Shown here: positions 42,759 to 51,197 of the stretch, piece by piece | Layout of the letters: each line of letters begins with the position of its first letter | Numbering within the stretch: position 1 is the stretch's first letter | Source of the DNA: Paraburkholderia hayleyella | Lineage (GTDB): Bacteria > Pseudomonadota > Gammaproteobacteria > Burkholderiales > Burkholderiaceae | Assembly (NCBI RefSeq): GCF_009455685.1 | Contig: NZ_QPES01000001.1 | Coordinates: forward strand, 1,922,001 to 1,986,000 | Direction: 5' to 3' | DNA length: 64,000 nucleotides | Position numbers and translations under genes: made by a program | The notes under the pieces: generated by a model | What the model was told of the DNA's origin: nothing | The model's input: the letters and a program-made list of their open reading frames with translations, nothing else | Databases searched by the model: none

Positions 42759-44693
42759 TTATTGCCCGGCATTCGCCGCAGCCGCCTCAAGCGAACCAAA
42801 GTGCTTGACCTTGGCGCGTTGGCGCAAGGCGTCCAGATACGCTTCAAGTTCCGACTGTGCATGAACCTGAGCCACCTGCTGCTGGGCTGCCGTAAGCCGC
42901 TCAGGCGTCATCGCCGCCCCCGGGAGTACGGCATTGACACGGTAAATCACGTAACCCTGAGCGCCCAGATCGACACCGGTATAAACCGGCAGATGTTCTG
43001 CGCTGGCCTTGTAAATCGCGCTCATCGAAGTTTCCGGGAGGCCTTGCGGGTTGTTGCGGGATACCTTGAGCGCAGGCGCAAAGCCTGTTGTCGCTTGCGA
43101 TTTCTGCAGCACCGCGAGGCGCGCGGCCCCATCTTTCGCCGCCAGTTCGGCCGCCTGTTGCGTGATGACCTTTTGCCTGACGCTATCCTTGAGCGCCGCA
43201 AAGGATGGGATAGCCGCCGCCTTGAAGTCGCTCACGCGAGCCGAGATCAGCGTGTTGTTGCCGAGATCAATCGCCTGAATGTTGTTGCGGTTTTTCACCG
43301 CATCGTCAGAAAAAATCGCTTCGAGAAACTGCGGATTATTCAGCGGGCTGGTCGCAGCCAGGGCGGCATTGGGCTTGGGCGTCACCACCGCGGTTTGCAG
43401 TGGCAGCTTGAACTTGTCGGCTGCAGGCTGCAGGCTCTTTGCCTGTTCATACACCATCGACGTAAAACTATCCGCGCTATCGGTAAAGCGCTTGGCGGCA
43501 TGCTGCGTTTTCAGGTCGTGGGCAATCGCCCCCTTTACTTCAGCGAAAGGCTGCGTCACCGGGGGCTTCACCTCGGTCACCTTGATGATGTGATAGCCGA
43601 AATCGGATTGCACGATGCCGCTTATTTCGTCTTTTTTGAGGCTGAAGGCGGCATCGTCAAAGGCCTTGCCGCCGGCAATCATGCCCCGGCCGAAATAACC
43701 CAGGTCCCCACCCTTCGCGGCTGAACCGGGATCTTGCGATTGCTTTTCGGCGATCTGCGCGAACTGCCCAGGATGAGCCTTGAGCTCGGCCAGCACTTTT
43801 TCCGCCTGTTGCCGGGCTTTTTCCTTGTCCGCCGCACTCGCGTCTTTCGCGGCTGCGATCAGGATGTGGCTGGCCCGTACTTCACCCGGTGTACGAAAAC
43901 GCGCGAGGTTATCGTCGTAGTATTTTTTCAGGTCCGCTTCGGTGGGCTGGACGCTCGCAGCCAGCACCTCCGGCGACAGCACGAGATATTGAATCGTCGC
44001 GGTGGCCGGGGTGGCGAAATCCGCCCGGTGGGCATCGTAATAAGCCTGCAGTTGTGCCTCGGTGGGCTGAACCTTCGCCAGATAGTCGCTAGCGCGGAAC
44101 ATGAGGCTTTGTACTTCGCGTTGCTGCTCCGCGAGTTCAATCAGGTGCTGCGCGAGGGTTTTCGAGGTGAACGCGCTGCTCTGAATGCTCGACGGCAGTT
44201 GCTGCTGCGCGAGGCTATAGCGTACGCTGGCATCGTATTGCTCAGGCGTCATGCCCTGGGCGGCGAGAACCTGCTTGTAGCGCTCGAGATCAATCGAGCC
44301 ATCGGGGTTTTTCAGGGAGGCGATAAACGGGTCGCTCAGCAACGCCCGGCGCACGGCGGCATCGGAAGCGGTCAGATGCAGACGCAGGGTTTCGTCGGCC
44401 AGCACGCGTTGCATGACCATCGCATCGAGCACTTGCTGACGATGTTCCGGCGTATTGAAGGTTTTCAGGTCGAACTGGGCGCCCAGCATTTGCCGTGCGC
44501 GATCGAGTTGCTGACGCATCGAGTTGTCGTACTCGGCCCGCGTGATCTTGTAGCCGTTGACTTGCGCGACGTTGCCGCTGTCATCAAAAAAACCGCGGAA
44601 GCCTTGAATTCCGACAAAACCCAGCCCCGGCACAATGACGAGGATGAGCATGAACATCATCAGGCGTTTGTGATTGCGAAAAAAGTCGAGCAT
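42759..44693 (-). CDS. ppiD: Membrane-anchored peptidyl-prolyl isomerase PpiD
   Basis: A 644-residue PpiD/SurA_N_3-type chaperone. One membrane anchor lies at about residues 12-32 (MMFMLILVIVPGLGFVGI), then a SurA-like N-terminal helical domain, a parvulin domain at about 265-370 (RASHILIAAAKD, DPGSAAKGGDLGYFG, DFGYHIIKV) and a C-terminal helical domain. It works at the periplasmic face of the Sec translocon. In related genomes it lies next to the tRNA-Asp gene, which here is 17 kb away. Confidence 0.95.
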   Translation of the reverse strand: MLDFFRNHKRLMMFMLILVIVPGLGFVGIQGFRGFFDDSGNVAQVNGYKITRAEYDNSMRQQLDRARQMLGAQFDLKTFNTPEHRQQVLDAMVMQRVLADETLRLHLTASDAAVRRALLSDPFIASLKNPDGSIDLERYKQVLAAQGMTPEQYDASVRYSLAQQQLPSSIQSSAFTSKTLAQHLIELAEQQREVQSLMFRASDYLAKVQPTEAQLQAYYDAHRADFATPATATIQYLVLSPEVLAASVQPTEADLKKYYDDNLARFRTPGEVRASHILIAAAKDASAADKEKARQQAEKVLAELKAHPGQFAQIAEKQSQDPGSAAKGGDLGYFGRGMIAGGKAFDDAAFSLKKDEISGIVQSDFGYHIIKVTEVKPPVTQPFAEVKGAIAHDLKTQHAAKRFTDSADSFTSMVYEQAKSLQPAADKFKLPLQTAVVTPKPNAALAATSPLNNPQFLEAIFSDDAVKNRNNIQAIDLGNNTLISARVSDFKAAAIPSFAALKDSVRQKVITQQAAELAAKDGAARLAVLQKSQATTGFAPALKVSRNNPQGLPETSMSAIYKASAEHLPVYTGVDLGAQGYVIYRVNAVLPGAAMTPERLTAAQQQVAQVHAQSELEAYLDALRQRAKVKHFGSLEAAAANAGQ

Positions 44694-45127
44694 GCGTGAA
44701 GGCGCCAGAACAGAAAACGCCCGATATTACAGCAGCGGGCGAGAAAAAAGACGGGTCAGAATAAGCCCCCGGGTTCGGATGCATCTGGGTTCGGACGCTG
44801 GGTTCAGACCCATCATGGGCTGGAAGGCGTAATGCACAAGGCCCCCAGAGCAAAACCCGCTAATTGTAGCCGAAACGCCATCCGCTTTTAGCCGACAGGG
44901 CGCACACGCTTGTCCTGCATGGGTCTGCGGCACGACCTGGGCACCTTCATCCCCTCCTTTTCTGTTTATTTACCGTGATGAGTAACGCGTCCGGTTCTCG
45001 TGCACGCGGTACGCCATTTTCCAGCCAATAAACAAACGGAACGGTTTTTGGAACGATTTTTCGTTATTTGTTACGCATAAGGGGCAAGAGGTTTCAACAC
45101 TAACTTCAGCGGGTCAAAAACACATCT
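44694..45127. other. Intergenic region between divergent ppiD and adhesin genes
   Basis: There is no credible gene in these 434 bp. The part next to the adhesin gene (about 44990-45120) is AT-richer and should hold its promoter and leader. No strong ribosome-binding site precedes the adhesin ATG. I find no copy of the tRNA-Asp 3' end here, which argues against tRNA-targeted integration of the neighbouring island. Confidence 0.5.
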
Positions 45128-48100
45128 ATGGCGTTATCTCTCGTTTTGCTCGACAAACAGACCCAGCAACCCATTGCCCATTCCGGCAACGAAATCCGCC
45201 TGAATGGGCCTGCGGTACTCAAACTGCCCGTCGATAAAAAGCAGATTCAAAGCCTGTCGCGTGAGGGCGATACGCTTGTGATCCAGTGTGTTTCCGGTGA
45301 AGTGCTCATCGTGCATGGGTTCTTCGCTGCAAGCGATGGCGTAGCCAGCGATCTCGTGTTGCAAGACGTCGCCGGGCCCTTGCTGGTGCATTTCGATGGC
45401 GTGGAGCCGGGCGTGCTGAAGGCCTGGTATGCCGAACCCTCCCTGGTCGCCGATGAAGTAGCCGATGCCGCGGCAGCGCCTGCGGCGGGCGCATCGGCCC
45501 TGCCCTGGGCGCTCGGCGGGATTAGCGTGCTGGCGGGAGCCGGTGGCATCGCCCTGGCCGCAGGGGGCGGCGGCGGTAGCGGTAGCGGTGACGGTGGTAC
45601 CCAACCCGTCACTCCGCCTGTCACCCCACCGGTTACCCCGCCCATCACGCCACCGCTCACGCCACCGCTCACGCCAGCCACACCGCTCACGCAAATCAGC
45701 ATCAACAGCGACGCCACACTCCGCGTGAGCGGCACGGCAGCCCCCTTGCACCACATCACCGTGACGTATCCCGACGGCACGCGTCACACCGTACTCGCCG
45801 ATGCCAATGGTCACTTCAGCGTGACCTCGGATACGCCGCAAACCAGCGGCATCATCTCGGTAGTCGCGTCTGACGCGGCGGGCAATACCAGCGCGCCTGG
45901 GCATGTGAATTATGTCGATCACACCGCGCCGCTCGCGCCGGGCGTGACGATTCTCGAAGACGGCAATCACGATGGCCTGATCAGCCTCGCCGAACTGAAC
46001 GGCCAGGCCACGCTGAGCGTTAGCATCACGCTCAGCGGCACCGGCGCCATGGCAGGCGACAAAATCCTCATCGCGGGCTATGCCACGCACGTCCTCACTG
46101 CCGCTGATCTGGCCGCGGGCCATGTGGTGCTGAGCTTCCCCGCACCGCCTGCCGGTGCCGCGTTCGAGCTCAGCGTCAGCCTCGAAGACCAGGCGGGCAA
46201 TCTCTCCAGCGCACACACCGCACACGCGGTCATGGCCACGGACACGCCGGTCATCACGTTCGAGCCGCTGGCGCGCCTGAACTTCGCCGAACTCGTCAGC
46301 CAGGGGCTCACGCTGACAGGCAAAGTGACCGGCCATTATTCGGCCAATGACACCATCACGGTTGTGCTGCTCGGGCAATCGGTTCAGGGCACCCTCAACG
46401 CCGATGGCAGCTGGAGCGTGCATTTTCCAGGCGGCGCGTACCTGAACGATGTGCGCCATGCCTCACAGGTCGACATCACGTTCCACGACCAGGTCAACGA
46501 CCGTGACTTGTCCATGCCGAGCCCGCTCGGCTCGGGTATCGACTCGACATCGCCCATTCTCTCCCTCGACGCGGTGACCGGGGACAACCTGCTCAGCCAT
46601 GCGGAGTTGCAAGCCGATCTCGTGATTTCCGGCATCGTCAGCGGAGCGCATGCCGGCGACATCATCACCTTGAGCCTCGGCGGCCAGACCGTATTCATCA
46701 CCCTCAGCGGCGATGGCCGCTGGAGCCATACCTTCCCGGCAGGCACTTTTTCCGGCCTCACGGAACAGACCTATCCCGTCAACGCCTCGGTCACCACGTA
46801 TGACGCGTCAGGCAACCCCTTGAGCGCTTACGTGGACCTGTCGCTCGAAGTGAAATTTGAACCGCCGCCGCATGTCGAGATCGTCTCGATGATGGGCGGC
46901 GATGACCTGCTGAATATGATGGAAGCCCAATCGGACCAGACGATCAGCGGCACCGGCACACCAGGTTGTCTGGTCCTCGTGTCGCTGGGTTCCCGCGACT
47001 ATCCGGCAATCGTCGATGAGTACGGCAACTGGAACATCACGATTGAGCACAGCGCGTTAGCCGCGTTATCCGATGGCGCGTATTCGGTCACGGTCAAGAT
47101 CACGCGCACAGATTCGTCGGGCAACGAGACCAGCAATACCGGGTATGGCATGCTCACGGTCAAGACCACGTCCCCGATATTGACCGATTCACAGGTTACG
47201 GGCCATCCCGATGGTTCGATCACTGTCTCAGGCCATATCGCCTACGGTCATCTCGTCAAGGTTATTTTCCCGGGCGGTCACAGCTATGACGCGGTCGTGG
47301 CGAAGGACGGCAGCTTTAGCGTGACCTCCCTTCCCGGGCTCGGCAGTGGCCAGATCAAAGTCGAACTGGGCGACAATGCCAACCCCGACACCCATGTCAC
47401 ACTCGATTACGTCGATAACGTCGCGCCTAACCCGCCCGCCGTCTCGATTGTCGAGGATGCCAATCACGATGGCCAGCTCAGCATCGCCGAACTCAATGGG
47501 ACAACCACGCTGACCGCACGGGTAAACCTCGGGGGCACGGGGGCCATGGTAGGCGACACGCTTATCGTGGCGGGGCATGAGGGGGCTTATTCGCTCACCG
47601 GTGTTGATCTGGAACGAGGCTATGTCGATCTCGGGGTCACGCTGCCGGCTGCGGGGCCTTATACGGTCACCGCCCAGATCGTCGATGCCGCAGCCAATGC
47701 CTCCGGGACAGCGGTGGAGTCCATCGTGGTTGCCACCACGCCGATCTCTGTATCGCTCAATCCGCTCATCAATCTCGATCCAGCGCAGCTCGTTGAGAGC
47801 GGACTGACACTCACCGGCAAGGTGAGCGGCAGCTATTCCAGCATGGACCAGGTGACGGTCAAGATTTTGGGGTGGACGATGGTCGTTTCCATCAGCCCCG
47901 AGGGCAATTGGGTCGCGGCGTTTCCCCCGGCCGACTGGCTAGCTCAAGTCACAAACAGCACATTGGTCAGCGTCAGCACACACGACTTCCTGAATGGCAC
48001 CGAGGCCGCGTTGAACAACCCGATTGGCTTGGGCATTGTCTTTGATCCCGTGACGAGCGACAACATACTCAACTGGAACGAAACCAGGACGCAGTTGCTG

Positions 48101-49693
48101 GTAAGCGGCAAGCTCACCGGCATGTACGAGGCCGGCAATATAGTTGAGCTCAGGATTTTCGGGGGCCTCTATATCGCCCCTGTCGCCCTTGATGGCACGT
48201 GGCAAATCTATATGCCGCCGAACGCAATATCGAACTGGCCATCGGGAGCCGCCCGCATTGAGGCCACCGTCTACGATACCGACAACCATCCGCTTCTCGT
48301 CGGGAACACGCACGACTTTCACATCGACCTGACGCCACCGCCGGCGCCCGTCCTCACGCTGCTCGAGGATACCAATGGCGATGGCATGGTCAGTATCCAC
48401 GAGCTCAATGGCAGCAGTACCGTGACGCTCAAGGTCGCGTTCAGCGGCACGGGTGCCCGGGCGGGCGATATCTTGCATCTGTCGGGCTTGGCATCCTATA
48501 CGCTGAACGCCGCCGACATCACACGCGGCGAAGTCCTGGTGCCCTACGCCGCGCCTGCTAGCGGCAGCAAGCTGTCGGTCACGGCCTCGCTGGAAGACCC
48601 GGCGCACAACACATCGCCCACGGCATCGCTCGACACCCTGATGGCGACCCACGCCGCAACACTATCTCTCGACCCGTACGCCGTTCCCAGCCTTACGGTG
48701 CTCACGACCAATGGCATTGTGTTCAGCGGAACGTTTTCCGGAAGCTATTCCAGCCAGGATTACATCAACGTGAGAATCAATGGCAATGACCGGATAGCGA
48801 CACTCGATCCGGACACTGGAACATGGAGCGTCCGGTTTAACGCGAGCTTTTTCTCGAACGTCACCAGTCAGCAGATGGTGTCGGACCTCGCGCTGGACAT
48901 CCAGTACGTCGAGCACCTGAACCAGGGTGCTCTGGAGGTCCACCGTACGCTGCTGACGGGCTCCGTGGGAATCCCGGAGGTCACGGCCAGCATGGCTTCG
49001 CTGAGTCTGGAGGAGGCCTCGGTCAGCATGCTGGGCGACAACGAACCTCAAGCGCTGACGCTGCAGAACGCAAATGATCATTCCGCGCTGACGATGAGCG
49101 CGGCTGCAACGCACATGGCGCTTGCCGCTAGCGACGAAACCGCGGGCGAGCCCTTGCCAGCGCTCGTGCCCGCGCCGGCAACGGTATCACTCGCTAGCGT
49201 GGATGACAGCGCATTGCACGCTAGCGCCCTCACGCCGAACACACGGCTTCATGCCGATCTGGCTGCCCTGCCCCCCGTGCATGCGTCGCGTCCGGCGCTG
49301 CATGAGCTGCTTTCAAGCGCGTCGAGACATGAAACAAACGGTGATGTGCCCCAGTTAGCGCCAACCCCTGCCGTCCTGGCCGCCGCCAGGCCCGTGGCAC
49401 ATGAAACCGGGCATGAAGCCCAACCCCTGGAGCTCAAGGAAGCCACAGCGAACACTCATCCAGCCGATGGCCACGCCGTACTGGCGACGATGGCGGGCTC
49501 GCACGAGGCAACGCGTGAAGCCGCTCATGAAGTGGCCCATGAAGTGACCCATGAAGCGGCGCTCGAGGAGGCTCACGAAGAGGCCCATCAAGCTGTTCGC
49601 GCCGAGCATGAATATGCGGCCCTGGCACTCCCGCCCAGTCTGCAGGAGGACCTCGCCAGCCTGCTGGCTAACCAGCCACACAACATCGTTTAG
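45128..49693 (+). CDS. BapA-like type I-secreted Ig-repeat adhesin
   Basis: A 1521-residue surface protein. Residues 1-130 resemble the BapA prefix domain, ending in a hydrophobic and Gly-rich stretch (LAGAGGIALAAGGGGGSG). A Thr/Pro linker (residues about 160-187, TPP repeats) leads into Ig-like repeats. Three EF-hand-like loops of the pattern DxNxDGxxSxxEL occur near residues 277, 774 and 1078 (DGNHDGLISLAEL, DANHDGQLSIAEL, DTNGDGMVSIHEL) at the start of related super-repeats. The last 120 residues are Ala/His/Glu-rich, ending in LPPSLQEDLASLLANQP. There is no Sec signal. Export by the adjacent TolC/ABC/HlyD set is inferred. Calcium would rigidify the fibre. Confidence 0.87.
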   Translation: MALSLVLLDKQTQQPIAHSGNEIRLNGPAVLKLPVDKKQIQSLSREGDTLVIQCVSGEVLIVHGFFAASDGVASDLVLQDVAGPLLVHFDGVEPGVLKAWYAEPSLVADEVADAAAAPAAGASALPWALGGISVLAGAGGIALAAGGGGGSGSGDGGTQPVTPPVTPPVTPPITPPLTPPLTPATPLTQISINSDATLRVSGTAAPLHHITVTYPDGTRHTVLADANGHFSVTSDTPQTSGIISVVASDAAGNTSAPGHVNYVDHTAPLAPGVTILEDGNHDGLISLAELNGQATLSVSITLSGTGAMAGDKILIAGYATHVLTAADLAAGHVVLSFPAPPAGAAFELSVSLEDQAGNLSSAHTAHAVMATDTPVITFEPLARLNFAELVSQGLTLTGKVTGHYSANDTITVVLLGQSVQGTLNADGSWSVHFPGGAYLNDVRHASQVDITFHDQVNDRDLSMPSPLGSGIDSTSPILSLDAVTGDNLLSHAELQADLVISGIVSGAHAGDIITLSLGGQTVFITLSGDGRWSHTFPAGTFSGLTEQTYPVNASVTTYDASGNPLSAYVDLSLEVKFEPPPHVEIVSMMGGDDLLNMMEAQSDQTISGTGTPGCLVLVSLGSRDYPAIVDEYGNWNITIEHSALAALSDGAYSVTVKITRTDSSGNETSNTGYGMLTVKTTSPILTDSQVTGHPDGSITVSGHIAYGHLVKVIFPGGHSYDAVVAKDGSFSVTSLPGLGSGQIKVELGDNANPDTHVTLDYVDNVAPNPPAVSIVEDANHDGQLSIAELNGTTTLTARVNLGGTGAMVGDTLIVAGHEGAYSLTGVDLERGYVDLGVTLPAAGPYTVTAQIVDAAANASGTAVESIVVATTPISVSLNPLINLDPAQLVESGLTLTGKVSGSYSSMDQVTVKILGWTMVVSISPEGNWVAAFPPADWLAQVTNSTLVSVSTHDFLNGTEAALNNPIGLGIVFDPVTSDNILNWNETRTQLLVSGKLTGMYEAGNIVELRIFGGLYIAPVALDGTWQIYMPPNAISNWPSGAARIEATVYDTDNHPLLVGNTHDFHIDLTPPPAPVLTLLEDTNGDGMVSIHELNGSSTVTLKVAFSGTGARAGDILHLSGLASYTLNAADITRGEVLVPYAAPASGSKLSVTASLEDPAHNTSPTASLDTLMATHAATLSLDPYAVPSLTVLTTNGIVFSGTFSGSYSSQDYINVRINGNDRIATLDPDTGTWSVRFNASFFSNVTSQQMVSDLALDIQYVEHLNQGALEVHRTLLTGSVGIPEVTASMASLSLEEASVSMLGDNEPQALTLQNANDHSALTMSAAATHMALAASDETAGEPLPALVPAPATVSLASVDDSALHASALTPNTRLHADLAALPPVHASRPALHELLSSASRHETNGDVPQLAPTPAVLAAARPVAHETGHEAQPLELKEATANTHPADGHAVLATMAGSHEATREAAHEVAHEVTHEAALEEAHEEAHQAVRAEHEYAALALPPSLQEDLASLLANQPHNIV

Positions 49694-49721
49694 ATCAGCG
49701 AGTGTCAACCGGGGTAGGCAG

Positions 49722-51197
49722 GTGCGTAGAACAAATACAGGATGGATCAGGGATGTAGGGGGATTGAGCCTTGCCTTGATGTGCATGACCGGCGCAGCGC
49801 CGGGACAGGCTGAGACGCGGCCGGATGAGCCGGCCGGCTTGCTTTCCGCCATGCCCCACTGGCCAGGCAGCGCTGACGATGTGCCGCGCATTCTGGCACC
49901 CAGCCAGCTCTCGCATCTGGCGGGCGGCGCGCCACGCCAGGCGCAGGCTCTCGCCTCTCTGGCCGGGCCCACGCTGCAACTCAACCAGGCGGTGCAGATG
50001 GCGGTCGGCTGGCATCCGTCCATCGCGGCCAATATCGCCCTGCTCGGGCAACAAGCCGCGGGCGTGAGCGTGGCCCGCGCGGGGTATTACCCGCAAGTGC
50101 GCCTGGGCGTCGGCAGCAGCGACAGCAACACGCAAATCGGCAATGGGCCATCGGTATCCGCCACGATTTCGCAGACGCTTTACGACTTCGGCAAAGTATC
50201 GGGCGCGGTCGATCAGGCGCAGGCGCTCGTCAACCGGCAGCAGGCGCTCGTGCTCAAACAGATCGATGAGATTGCCCAGCAAACCGCCGAAGCTATCGTC
50301 AACGCCCATCGTTACCAGACGCTGGAAACCATCGCCGTGCAGCAGGTGGACACGCTTGAGCAGGTGCTGCAGATGGCCCAGTTACGCGCCACGGCAGGCG
50401 TTAGCACGCGCTCCGATCCGGTCCAGGCGCAAGCGCGCGTCGAAGGGGCCAAGGCCAATCTGATCCAGATCAAAAGCCTGTCGCAGCAAGCGCGTCAGCG
50501 TGTGCGCACGTTGATCGGCAGCCTCGTGCCCGAGACCATCGACGCGCTGCCGGACCCTCAAGCAGAGTCACTCGAATGGGCCCATCCGCCCGACCCCGAC
50601 ATGCTGCCCGAGGTGCTGGCCGCACAAGCGGAGCAACGCGCCGCCGCCGCGCAATTGCTGATCGCCAAGGCCCAGCGCTGGCCGACGATTTCGCTCGAAG
50701 CCTCGATCAACCGCAGCATCAACGGCGTGAACCCTTCCACGCTGCAGCGCAATGGCAGCTACCGCGCGCTGATGCTGAACCTGTCTTCGGTGCTGTTCCA
50801 GGGCGGCGCGCTGAATGCCCAGGTCAGCGCCGCCAGCCGCGCGATGGAAGCCTCGCGCCAGCAAATCGAAATGGCCCGGCTCAATAGCAGCGATCAGGCG
50901 CGCGTGTTCCGCGAGCAGGCCTTAGGTGCGAAGCAGAGCATCGCCATTCTTGTGCAGCGGCGCAAAAGCATCGAACAGGCACGCGATATCTACCGCGATC
51001 AATACAAGCTCGGCACACGTTCGATCATTGATTTGCTCAACGCCGAGCAGGAGTTCTACCAGGCCCAGACCGAAGAACAAACCACGCGTCATGAGTTCTG
51101 GAGCAGCGTCGTCAACTATGTTGGCGCGACAGGCCAGGCGCGCGAGTTTTATGGGCTCAATCACCGTACCGTTCAGGGAATCGACCTGCTGCCATGA
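49722..51197 (+). CDS. TolC-family outer-membrane channel of type I secretion
   Basis: About 491 residues from the GTG at 49722, which precedes a signal peptide (GGLSLALMCMTGAAPGQA) and has GGGG/AGG upstream; the open frame extends further into the adhesin gene. Two OEP repeats of the TolC fold are visible (NQAVQMAVGWHPSIAANIAL and EVLAAQAEQRAAAAQLLIA). It forms the trimeric tunnel across the periplasm and outer membrane. It lies 28 bp after the adhesin gene, and its stop overlaps the ABC transporter start (ATGA). Confidence 0.92.
   Translation: MRRTNTGWIRDVGGLSLALMCMTGAAPGQAETRPDEPAGLLSAMPHWPGSADDVPRILAPSQLSHLAGGAPRQAQALASLAGPTLQLNQAVQMAVGWHPSIAANIALLGQQAAGVSVARAGYYPQVRLGVGSSDSNTQIGNGPSVSATISQTLYDFGKVSGAVDQAQALVNRQQALVLKQIDEIAQQTAEAIVNAHRYQTLETIAVQQVDTLEQVLQMAQLRATAGVSTRSDPVQAQARVEGAKANLIQIKSLSQQARQRVRTLIGSLVPETIDALPDPQAESLEWAHPPDPDMLPEVLAAQAEQRAAAAQLLIAKAQRWPTISLEASINRSINGVNPSTLQRNGSYRALMLNLSSVLFQGGALNAQVSAASRAMEASRQQIEMARLNSSDQARVFREQALGAKQSIAILVQRRKSIEQARDIYRDQYKLGTRSIIDLLNAEQEFYQAQTEEQTTRHEFWSSVVNYVGATGQAREFYGLNHRTVQGIDLLP

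Noticed and set aside
45470..45520. LapG-type proteolytic site (PAAG) in the adhesin N-terminal region
   Set aside because: The short motif occurs in an Ala-rich linker and no LapD/LapG genes are nearby; chance occurrence is as likely.
45134..46459. 441-codon open frame antisense to the adhesin gene
   Set aside because: The plus-strand frame has clear repeat and prefix architecture; the antisense frame is Arg/Gly-rich shadow.
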